From positions 1-15,394 of the forward strand of contig CAIWLA010000571.1 of NCBI GenBank assembly GCA_903913345.1: a DNA stretch of 15,394 bases. The letters run 5' to 3'. The translations under genes were made by a program, and so were the position numbers. Source of the DNA: an uncultured Magnetococcales bacterium (lineage in GTDB: Bacteria > Pseudomonadota > Magnetococcia > Magnetococcales > Magnetaquicoccaceae). The notes under the pieces were generated by a model. The model worked only from the letters and a program-made list of their open reading frames with translations, was not told the DNA's origin and searched no databases. Positions 1 through 7,990 of the stretch are shown here, in pieces. Each line of letters opens with the position of its first letter. Position 1 is the first letter of the stretch.

Positions 1-1060
1 AGTCGTTCACCGCGATATAGGCGGAGCCATCGTGCTCCTTGTGCTTGAATATGTCCAACGCATCCTGTGCCGTTGCGCGATCCTGAAAGCGACCGATGCG
101 GACACTTTGCCAGACATGTCCTGGATCTTTTTTGCCCCGTGCCTCGAGAATATAGGCGTCATAGCCCTTGTGACGCAAATCAGAGGCCCGATTCAGGGCA
201 CCTTCCCGTTCCAGAAACGATCCGACCTGGATGGTAAATTTGAAATCCAGCGGGATGGGAGCCGCTTTTCTCCCCGCATGGTACATGGACTCCAACCCCT
301 TCTCCGTTTGCGCAGAGTGGCTGGGGGGTGGCTGGGTCTCCTCTTCTGTGGCCGATGCAGGCTCCCTGGATCTCTCCGGTTTGGCCTCCTGCGCCGGTTT
401 GGTCTCTCTTTCCCCCTGGACAGGTTCCGGTTCACGGACAGAGTGGCTCGGTTCGGCCACTTTGACCGGTTCGGTCTCCTGGGTCGTTTCGACCAGTGTG
501 GGCGGCTCGATGGCCTGGGCCGTTTGGGTCACCGGGGTTGCTTCGGCCACCGGGGCGGGTTGGCTCTCCTGGACTGGCTCGGCCACCGGGGCGGGTTGGC
601 TCTCCTGGGCTGGTTCGGCCACCGGGGTGGGTTGGTTCTCCTGGGTTGGCTCGGCCACCGGGGCGGGTTGGCTCTCCTGGGCTGGTTCGGCCACCGGGGC
701 GGGATCCTTTTCCGGTTGGTCTGCCGCAGTCGGTTGATGCCATGTATCGGGTTTGGGGGGCACCGCCAGGGTCACTTTGGGAAAGTCTCCTCCCTGATCC
801 ACTCCGGCGGATTCACAGGCCCCCCCATGGACCGGAAACCAGTAGTCCCGGACCGCCGGGGCCGTCACCAGGGCAATAGCCAAGGCCACCCCCCAACCGC
901 TCCAACATCTCCAGGCGCATGGATCGGGGACCGTTGGTGGGGTCTCTCCACCGGTCGGCGCGGCAGCATGGGTGGCCTCATCCAGGGGCGATCCTGGATC
1001 GGTTTCGTCCCCCTTCCCAACCGGCATGGTGCCGATCTTTTTTTGGTTCAAGGTCTCCAT
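1..1060 (-). CDS. SPOR-domain membrane protein, partial (3' end off left edge)
   Basis: The frame is open from an ATG at 1060 to the window edge (353 codons and still open), so the C-terminus is missing. A short N-terminal cytoplasmic stretch precedes one hydrophobic segment (about residues 52-70, WGVALAIALVTA). A long Pro/Glu/Gln-rich linker with 12-residue repeats (PAPVAEPAQESQ type, about 120-171) follows. A C-terminal SPOR domain starts near residue 273 (FKFTIQVGSFLEREGALNRA ... VWQSVRIGRF). SPOR domains bind denuded septal or cell-wall glycan, so the predicted protein is inner-membrane anchored with a periplasmic peptidoglycan-binding head. It begins 42 bp after the mshL stop on the same strand, with a GAGGGA-like ribosome site upstream, which suggests co-expression with the pilus genes. 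A role in seating the pilus machine in the wall is inference. A general cell-division SPOR protein (DamX/FtsN-like architecture) is the alternative. Confidence 0.85.
   Translation of the reverse strand, partial: METLNQKKIGTMPVGKGDETDPGSPLDEATHAAAPTGGETPPTVPDPCAWRCWSGWGVALAIALVTAPAVRDYWFPVHGGACESAGVDQGGDFPKVTLAVPPKPDTWHQPTAADQPEKDPAPVAEPAQESQPAPVAEPTQENQPTPVAEPAQESQPAPVAEPVQESQPAPVAEATPVTQTAQAIEPPTLVETTQETEPVKVAEPSHSVREPEPVQGERETKPAQEAKPERSREPASATEEETQPPPSHSAQTEKGLESMYHAGRKAAPIPLDFKFTIQVGSFLEREGALNRASDLRHKGYDAYILEARGKKDPGHVWQSVRIGRFQDRATAQDALDIFKHKEHDGSAYIAVND
542..703. repeat. 36-bp in-frame tandem repeat, about 4.5 copies
   Basis: Units begin at 542, 578, 614, 650 and 686, the last being a half unit. 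Each reads approximately TTCGGCCACCGGGGCGGG followed by TTGGCTCTCCTGGGCTGG on the plus strand. On the minus strand each unit encodes a 12-residue block of the type PAPVAEPAQESQ in the linker of the SPOR protein. Copies differ by only a few, mostly transition-type, substitutions, which suggests recent expansion. Copy number may vary between strains. Confidence 0.9.
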
Positions 1061-1102
1061 CTGGTCATTCCCTCTGCAATAAAAACCATCCCAACCCATT
1101 CA

Positions 1103-3163
1103 TCATGGTGGTGTCTGTGCGATACCGTATATCCGCTCGGCGGCCCGTCCAACGTGATCACTCCAATCCTGGCGATTGTCCACTACCACCGGACGCAGCA
1201 GGATGACCAGTTCACTCTTTTCCGCCTTTTTGGCTTCGTGGCCAAAGAGTGCCCCCAGCAGGGGAATCTCCCCCAGCCAGGGCAGGCGATCCTCCTGCGT
1301 GGTCGAGCTGTTTTTCATCAACCCCCCGATCACCGCCACCTCGCCATTGTGGACCCGGATGATGGTGTCTGTCTCCCGCGTCTGGGAGAAGGCCAGCGGC
1401 AGACTCTGGGGTTTGTCATCAATAATAAACGATTTCATCTTGTCCTGCACATCGGTCACCAGCGGATGGATATGCAGGGTGATCATATCGCCTTCGCCCA
1501 CTTGCGGGGTGACATCCAGCGAGATGCCGGTAAACATGCTTTCAATCTGAGCCGTTGGCGGATTGACCACCTGAGCGGTCCCGGACCACGTGACCGTACC
1601 GGGTTGCAGCCCGGTAATAAAAAATTCATCGCTGCCCACCTTGATCACCGCCTTTTGATTGTTGACCGTGGCCACCCGTGGACTGGAGAGAACCTGCACC
1701 TTGCCTTGCTGCTGCAACAGATGGAGAAAACCGATAAAATCGCCGGTGCGCAGAGCCAGATTGAACGGTTGATCGACCCCAACGGCACGGGAGAAGATCA
1801 GCCCCTTGGTCACCAGGGCGGCTCCATTGTTTGATGCGCTGGGATCCAGCACTGGCCGACTGAGAAAGGTGTTACCGCTGCCCGGTTCTGAGAGCAGGGG
1901 GGGCAGACCATCACGCCCTATGCCCCGATTGACCGCCAACCAATCGACCCCAAACTGTGAGCCATCGTTCAAGGTCACTTCCAGAATCTTGGCCTCCAGG
2001 ATCACCTGTCGCTGACTGCGGGTGCGCAGTTGCTCCAGAAAGGTGGCAATCTCCTGATGTTCCCGTGGATAGGCCCGCACGGTGATCAGACCGGCCTGCC
2101 GATTGACCACCACCCCCTTTTCCGGGGCCGACAGTTCGGTGCTCGGATTCGGATCCTCGGCCACCTGGGCGGCCTTGGCTTCGGCCTGCCTCTCCGCTGC
2201 CGTGATCTTTTGATCGCTCTCGATCTGGATCTCCTTCTTTTTGAGCTTGATCCGGGTCTCCAACGGGCGGGGCTTGTTGGAGCCATGCCCCCGGCGTTCA
2301 CGGATCACGCTCTTGCTTTTCTGACCCTGTTCGTTCGTCTCCTCCGTCTCCTTGGAGATGGTCAGACCCAGTTGCAGGATGGAGGTGATGGTGTTTTCCA
2401 GATCCGTCCAGAAGTCCGATTTATACTCCGTGCGCATCCCGCTGCCGGGGGTGCTGGGGGTGGCGGTGGTGCTTTTGGTCTGATCCTTGTTGGTGCGGGT
2501 GGTCGTGATCTCCTGCCGATTGCCCGAACTGACCAGCGTCTGCGAATAGCCGTCCCGTACCACCGACAAAAAATCCACCGGATAGGTTCGTGTCGTCAAC
2601 TGCCAGGGAAAAATCTTGTATCCCCGCACCCCCGGTGATGACTGGCTGGAAAAGGGCTGGCAATCCAACTGGTACATTTCGCAGACAATCTCCACCGCCT
2701 CATCGACGCTGACATTTTTAAGCTCCACCGAAATGTCCTCATCGACCTCCGGGTGGACGATCATGTTGACGCCGGGATCCTGGCTGGCCAGTCCCTCAAA
2801 AAATTCCCGCGCCGGGGTGTGGATCACCTGCACGGTGATCCGCCGGTCCACGTCGTGGTGCGGCGTGATCGCCGGGTTCGGGAGGGGGGGTGCGGGCGGT
2901 TCATTCGCCCGGTCCGGACTCCGGGTCGGACGCAATCTTGAACTCATCTGCCAACCGGGTGTCTGCTCTGGATCCCTTTCGAAGGCGAGGAATGGCCTGT
3001 CCGCTGGAGTGCCCATCCCCTCTTTTTCCCACAACAGATCCCGCGTTGGCAGTGGCGTTGTGCGTTCCCTGGGCAGGGCGGTGCAGCCGGTCATGAGCAA
3101 CAGGGTCGCACAGAGCACTCTGCACGTCTCCCGACGGACCCTCTCATACCCCGTTGCATTCAT
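1103..3163 (-). CDS. mshL: MSHA-type pilus secretin, outer-membrane lipoprotein MshL
   Basis: This is the predicted outer-membrane pore through which an MSHA-like type IV pilus leaves the cell. The N-terminus has a lipoprotein signal with lipobox LMTGC (Cys27 counting from the ATG). An STN/N0-like domain (about 107-168, RRITVQVIHTPAREFFEGLA) and a ring-forming domain (about 350-410) follow. The C-terminal secretin domain (about 485-675) contains VQVLSSPRVATVNNQKAVIK, a SLDVTPQVGEGDMITLHIHP segment and a closing GGLMKNSSTTQEDRLPWLGE IPLLGALF signature. These match MshL more closely than PilQ. An extra Ser/Thr- and charge-rich stretch (about 215-350) makes it longer than I recall for the Vibrio protein. 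An in-frame TTG at 3166 lies immediately upstream. AGGA is 8 nt from the TTG and 11 nt from the ATG, so either start is possible. It follows mshJ after a 224-bp gap. Confidence 0.92.
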   Translation of the reverse strand: MNATGYERVRRETCRVLCATLLLMTGCTALPRERTTPLPTRDLLWEKEGMGTPADRPFLAFERDPEQTPGWQMSSRLRPTRSPDRANEPPAPPLPNPAITPHHDVDRRITVQVIHTPAREFFEGLASQDPGVNMIVHPEVDEDISVELKNVSVDEAVEIVCEMYQLDCQPFSSQSSPGVRGYKIFPWQLTTRTYPVDFLSVVRDGYSQTLVSSGNRQEITTTRTNKDQTKSTTATPSTPGSGMRTEYKSDFWTDLENTITSILQLGLTISKETEETNEQGQKSKSVIRERRGHGSNKPRPLETRIKLKKKEIQIESDQKITAAERQAEAKAAQVAEDPNPSTELSAPEKGVVVNRQAGLITVRAYPREHQEIATFLEQLRTRSQRQVILEAKILEVTLNDGSQFGVDWLAVNRGIGRDGLPPLLSEPGSGNTFLSRPVLDPSASNNGAALVTKGLIFSRAVGVDQPFNLALRTGDFIGFLHLLQQQGKVQVLSSPRVATVNNQKAVIKVGSDEFFITGLQPGTVTWSGTAQVVNPPTAQIESMFTGISLDVTPQVGEGDMITLHIHPLVTDVQDKMKSFIIDDKPQSLPLAFSQTRETDTIIRVHNGEVAVIGGLMKNSSTTQEDRLPWLGEIPLLGALFGHEAKKAEKSELVILLRPVVVDNRQDWSDHVGRAAERIYGIAQTPP

Positions 3164-3166
3164 CAA

Positions 3167-3390
3167 AGGTCATTTCCTGGTTTTGGTGATTCGTGGTAGC
3201 CATTTCCCCCTGGATACGGGGTAAAACGTCAAAAACATGGCGTTTCAAACCCCATACGGTCCGTTTTGCACCCACAACCCACCCCGATCGGGTGCCCATG
3301 TATCGGTTTGCTGGGCTGTTGGGTGACAAGACAAGAATGGAAAAAGAAAATCCCGACAGAAGGTCTGCAATCTTTGGTCCAATCTGTGGG
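3167..3390. other. Non-coding gap between mshJ and mshL, at the usual mshK position
   Basis: No convincing gene was found in any frame. The region is AT-richer than the flanking genes and holds two short perfect inverted repeats: CCCGATCGGG near 3283-3292, and ACGG-T-CCGT near 3255-3263. On the minus strand the first forms CACCC-GATCG-GGGTG. TTGAAA and TTGACG boxes occur upstream of mshL, but neither has a good -10 partner. A separate mshL promoter or an mRNA-processing element is possible but not shown. Confidence 0.5.
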
Positions 3391-3951
3391 TCAATCCACA
3401 AACGGGGAGCGGCTGAGGGTGAAAAAATGGAGTTTCAGCAGGAGTGTGGCGGGGGTCGGAGGGTGGACGGTATAGTCCAGATGGTCCACCTGGACGGGCC
3501 AGGGTGTGGCTTCCAGGCGGTGCATATAGGTCAGAAGGGCGGGATATTCTCCCTCCCAGGTCAGGGTGAGTTCCTGGCGAAAGAGGGTGCCCGGATCGTC
3601 GTGATTCAACCCTTTGGCGCAGGACAACAGCCGGTTGGGTGGTTGGACGGCCAGGCCGATCAGGCGTAAACCGCCGGTGGTTTGGGTCAGACGGGCGAGC
3701 AGACCGGCACTCTCTCCCGCAGGCACCCACTGGCTGGCCAGGTGCAGCCAGGGGGCCTCCGGTTGATCGTCCGTGGGCCGATCCGCCCGATGGTGGGCGG
3801 TGTCGGCCAGCCCCTTTTCCATCCTTGCCCGTTCCTGGGCGAAGGGGAGCCAGACCAGCCGATACCATCCTGCCAGGGTGGCGGCGATCACCACCAGAAA
3901 CAGCAGGACGCGCTCCCGTCCGGGGCGTCGATTATACCAGTGATCGTTCAT
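3391..3951 (-). CDS. mshJ: MSHA biogenesis protein MshJ (PilO-like)
   Basis: A 186-residue bitopic inner-membrane protein. It has a short basic cytoplasmic tail, one membrane helix (about 15-34, VLLFLVVIAATLAGWYRLVW), a helical segment and a small periplasmic alpha/beta domain. The pattern GLRLIGLAVQPPNRLL followed by LTLTWEGEYPALLTYMHRLE and a terminal LKLHFFTLS strand matches the MshJ/PilO family. That family heterodimerises with PilN-like proteins in the pilus alignment complex. The ATG at 3951 is the only reasonable start, though no strong Shine-Dalgarno precedes it. The gene follows the PilN-like gene by 39 bp. Family identity is from recognition of pattern, size and gene order. Confidence 0.8.
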   Translation of the reverse strand: MNDHWYNRRPGRERVLLFLVVIAATLAGWYRLVWLPFAQERARMEKGLADTAHHRADRPTDDQPEAPWLHLASQWVPAGESAGLLARLTQTTGGLRLIGLAVQPPNRLLSCAKGLNHDDPGTLFRQELTLTWEGEYPALLTYMHRLEATPWPVQVDHLDYTVHPPTPATLLLKLHFFTLSRSPFVD

Positions 3952-3990
3952 GGAGGCGATGGCCTGGTTGGGGAGATCCGTGCATCGATG

Positions 3991-4566
3991 CTATTCCATC
4001 AGGAGGTGAAAGGAGACCGTCGGCTCTTTGGGTTCCGTTGGCGATCTCCCTTCGTGCGGCGCGGCGGGAGCCGATTTTGCCCATTGGAGATCCCGCACCT
4101 CGCGCCCGGCCAGGATCGGCAGGTGGGCCAACGCCTGCACATAGGCGGGCAACTGTTCCGCCAATCGGGCGGTGGTGTGGCCCTGTATCGACACCCGCTG
4201 CCCACCCTGGGACAGTTCGATGCGGGTAAGCCAGATGCCCGGTCGGTGCAAAAGGGCAAATTGTTCCAGCAGGGGTGCCATCGCCCGTGCCGGCGATGCA
4301 AATTCCGTGGCGGCCACCGGTTCCCAGTCCGTTCGACATTGACGCAAGGCGGCCCAGTCCGTTGATGCCTCGCTCATGCGCCCGGTGGTCTCGGTCTGAC
4401 CTGCCCATTCGGCCCGCCTGTTGGCCAGATCCGCCTGCAGGCCCCAATGACCCGCCCAGAGGGCGAGCAGCAGCCCCAGCCAGGAGAAGAGTGCCTTGCG
4501 CAACGACCAGAATGGTCGGTGCGGACGAAATCGGGGCTGGAAAAAGTTGACCCGTTGCCCGATCAT
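3991..4566 (-). CDS. PilN-like / MshI2-type pilus assembly membrane protein
   Basis: A 191-residue protein starting at the ATG at 4566, which overlaps the mshI stop as ATGA. The longer frame upstream (to 4737) lies inside mshI and is disregarded. The N-terminus carries the PilN-family hallmark QRVNFFQPRFRP (binds the PilM/MshI partner in known systems). A membrane helix (about 26-44, FSWLGLLLALWAGHWGLQ), a helical region and a periplasmic ferredoxin-like domain follow, the last with GIWLTRIELSQGGQRVSIQG and AYVQALAHLPILAGREV. A proline-rich tail follows. Its place between mshI and mshJ is the standard M-N-O order of type IV pilus alignment genes, and the stop/start overlap implies translational coupling. 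Divergence from classical PilN is large, so the exact subfamily name is uncertain. Confidence 0.8.
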   Translation of the reverse strand: MIGQRVNFFQPRFRPHRPFWSLRKALFSWLGLLLALWAGHWGLQADLANRRAEWAGQTETTGRMSEASTDWAALRQCRTDWEPVAATEFASPARAMAPLLEQFALLHRPGIWLTRIELSQGGQRVSIQGHTTARLAEQLPAYVQALAHLPILAGREVRDLQWAKSAPAAPHEGRSPTEPKEPTVSFHLLME

Positions 4567-5669
4567 GACCCGGACAGCCCCCCCAGGGCGGCCCCGATGG
4601 CGGGCAGACAGTCGATGAGATCCGCCTCCTGTACGTCGGGCGCACGGCGCATGACCCGTTCCAGGGGCAGCATGGAGACCCGCATGCCCAGGCGATCCGC
4701 CAAGGCCGCCAGCAGCCGTTCCTCCAGGAGTGCCCACGGGATCGGGGCCGGGGGGGGCGTCATGACGGGTTCACTCCGCCACGCATACCCGCTCTCGGTC
4801 TGCCCAGGTGTCATGTGGTCCAGGGGATCGCCCGTCCGCCAGGGGAGATCCCGGCTGGATGGGTTGGTCGGCATGACAAACAGATGGTCCAGGGGGGGTT
4901 GCAAAAAATTGTTTTCGTAAAAATGGAAGGTGCGGCGCAACTCCGTGGCGAGATGGTCCAGGGCGGCATGGTCTGCCTCCGGTGGGATGGAGGGGGTGGC
5001 ATTTTCCAGTGCCCGCCAGATGGGTTGCCGTCGGGTTTCGAGGGTGCGGGACAAAAAGAGGGTCTGGCGTCGCCGCACCTGGATGACGCCGCCCTCTCCC
5101 GTCCAGTAGAGCAGGCCCAGTCCACGGGCGTCTTCTGGCAGGGTATCGGTCAACCGTCCCAGGGCCAGATCGGCCATATCCAGGCCCCACAACGGGAGAT
5201 CGGCGTTCAGAAAGAGATCCACCTTTCGTTGTACGGTGGTCTCCGGGGCCACGGCGACATAAATTTTGCCGGAGGCCTCCTGGGTGGCCGAACCGGGCAG
5301 GTCAAAGGTCTCCACCACCGCCTGTTCGGCGGGGTAGCCGAGGCGATCGGCAATCTTCCACCGTATATTCATCCCCCATTCCCCACGGGGCAGATCCGGG
5401 GCATCGTATGGAAAGAGCAGATACTCTTCCCGGTTCAGCAGTCCCACAAAACGGGATCTGCCCAGGCCATATCGCTGCACCCATTCTGCCAGGAGGGGGG
5501 AGGGTTCCCCGACCGCCGGCTGGAACAGACAACGGGAGACCAGGGGTCTTTCATCGTCTGGATCCGACAGGAGATGGACCAATCCCAGGTCGCCCGACTG
5601 TTGCAGGATGGCCACCACCCCGCGGGCATGGTCCCGTCGCTGGGAGGCCGAACGGAACCAGGGGTTCAA
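4563..5669 (-). CDS. mshI: MSHA biogenesis protein MshI (PilM-like, cytoplasmic)
   Basis: A 368-residue soluble protein of the MshI family, an actin-fold PilM relative that sits on the cytoplasmic face and binds the PilN-like tail. Recognisable segments are MNIRWKIADRLGYPAEQAVV (about 99-118), KIYVAVAPETTVQRKVDLFL (about 135-154), the strand/helix pair LWGLDMADLALGRLTD and a C-terminal LIDCLPAIGAALGG helix. No signal peptide or membrane helix is visible. The start is a TTG at 5669, preceded by AGGGG at 7 nt. The purA stop is only 4 bp upstream, and the ATG overlapping that stop (ATGGATTGA) is out of frame and dead-ends. Coupling to purA translation is therefore likely. Confidence 0.82.
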   Translation of the reverse strand: MNPWFRSASQRRDHARGVVAILQQSGDLGLVHLLSDPDDERPLVSRCLFQPAVGEPSPLLAEWVQRYGLGRSRFVGLLNREEYLLFPYDAPDLPRGEWGMNIRWKIADRLGYPAEQAVVETFDLPGSATQEASGKIYVAVAPETTVQRKVDLFLNADLPLWGLDMADLALGRLTDTLPEDARGLGLLYWTGEGGVIQVRRRQTLFLSRTLETRRQPIWRALENATPSIPPEADHAALDHLATELRRTFHFYENNFLQPPLDHLFVMPTNPSSRDLPWRTGDPLDHMTPGQTESGYAWRSEPVMTPPPAPIPWALLEERLLAALADRLGMRVSMLPLERVMRRAPDVQEADLIDCLPAIGAALGGLSGS

Positions 5670-5673
5670 TCCA

Positions 5674-7510
<1,837 letters not shown>

Positions 7511-7515
7511 CCATA

Positions 7516-7746
7516 TTATCGTGTACGATCCTGGCGCACATCTTCCACCGTGTCGCCCAAGGGTCGTCCCGCCAGGCGGATGCGCCATGCACGAGCCTCT
7601 GACAGACCCTGGTTGTTGGCCAGTCTGGCTTCCTGTTCGATCATGTGACGCACCTGTTCCGGCATGCTGCGGTGATTGGCCGCTGCCATGGCTTTCAGTG
7701 TCTCATACACATCATCCGGCAGATTGCGAATACGCAACGCTCTCAT
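7516..7746 (-). CDS. FitA-like ribbon-helix-helix antitoxin
   Basis: A 76-residue protein starting at the ATG at 7746. The N-terminal ribbon-helix-helix pattern MRALRIRNLPDDVYETLKAM followed by RSMPEQVRHMIEQEA is typical of FitA antitoxins. That part binds operator DNA as a dimer, and the C-terminal tail (about 48-76) would occupy the toxin active site. A G-rich ribosome site (AAGGGGG) precedes the ATG closely. It sits immediately before the PIN toxin gene, giving a complete type II module. Autorepression of the pair is expected from the family, but no clear operator palindrome was identified. Confidence 0.88.
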   Translation of the reverse strand: MRALRIRNLPDDVYETLKAMAAANHRSMPEQVRHMIEQEARLANNQGLSEARAWRIRLAGRPLGDTVEDVRQDRTR

Positions 7747-7778
7747 GGTACCCCCTTTGCTATCGAATGGTAACTCAC

Positions 7779-7807
7779 ATTTTGATGGCATGGGGCCGAT
7801 TTGTCAA
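7779..7807 (-). promoter_or_regulatory. Sigma70-like promoter of the antitoxin-toxin operon
   Basis: On the minus strand a perfect TTGACA (7802-7807) is followed, after exactly 17 nt, by CAAAAT (7779-7784). Initiation would be near 7772, about 25 nt before the antitoxin ATG. The -35 box lies close to the possible promoter of the divergent TIR-CHAT gene. Confidence 0.6.
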
Positions 7808-7809
7808 GA

Positions 7810-7859
7810 TTGTGCAACACCTGTTTCCGTTTGATAACGAGAGAAAAACCCCATCCAAA
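7810..7859 (+). promoter_or_regulatory. Weak candidate promoter(s) for the TIR-CHAT gene
   Basis: Two weak possibilities read towards the large gene: TTGTGC (7810-7815) with GATAAC (7833-7838) at 17 nt, and TTGATA (7831-7836) with TCCAAA (7854-7859) at 17 nt. Neither has two good boxes. The region is the only non-coding space available upstream of the gene and is shared with the divergent antitoxin promoter. Confidence 0.25.
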
Positions 7860-7870
7860 AAAGGGTGCAT

Positions 7871-7930
7871 CCAGAGACAAAAGCGGTTATCCTGGTGGTC
7901 TGTCCCGTCTCTGGCAAGAGACAGGTTTTT
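7871..7930 (+). promoter_or_regulatory. Candidate attenuator: alternative hairpins in the leader of the TIR-CHAT gene
   Basis: GTCTCT (7907-7912), loop GGCA, and AGAGAC (7917-7922) form a 6-bp hairpin. It is extended past one mismatch by two more GC pairs and followed directly by TTTTT (7926-7930), as in an intrinsic terminator. Upstream, CCAGAGAC (7871-7878) is exactly complementary to GTCTCTGG (7907-7914), so it can pair with the same left arm and prevent the terminator hairpin. The two structures are mutually exclusive. It lies 61 nt before the ATG. Function is inferred from sequence only. Confidence 0.4.
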
Positions 7931-7990
7931 CAGGAGGGGGGAACTCTCCCTTTGCGCTTTCTGTTCCATTCTTCAAGGGGGATCGTGCCC

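Noticed and set aside
542..703. Possible CRISPR array because of the 36-bp repeat period
   Set aside because: The copies are contiguous with no spacers, keep a reading frame of 12 codons and lie within the SPOR gene linker.
32..1834. 600-residue plus-strand open frame with Gly/Leu/Trp-rich repeats
   Set aside because: It is antisense to the SPOR protein gene and the 3' end of mshL, both of which have recognisable domains. The repeats in it are only the mirror of the PAPVAEP coding repeat.
3144..3401. Minus-strand 85-codon frame in the mshJ-mshL gap as a candidate mshK
   Set aside because: It needs a TTG start inside mshJ, overlaps the mshL start, and shows no signal peptide, lipobox or known MshK-like pattern.
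7865..7990. N-terminal extension of the TIR-CHAT protein by 42 codons from a GTG
   Set aside because: The extension overlaps the leader hairpins, has no family-like sequence and a poor ribosome site, whereas the ATG at 7991 has AAGGGGG at good distance and starts at the TIR fold.
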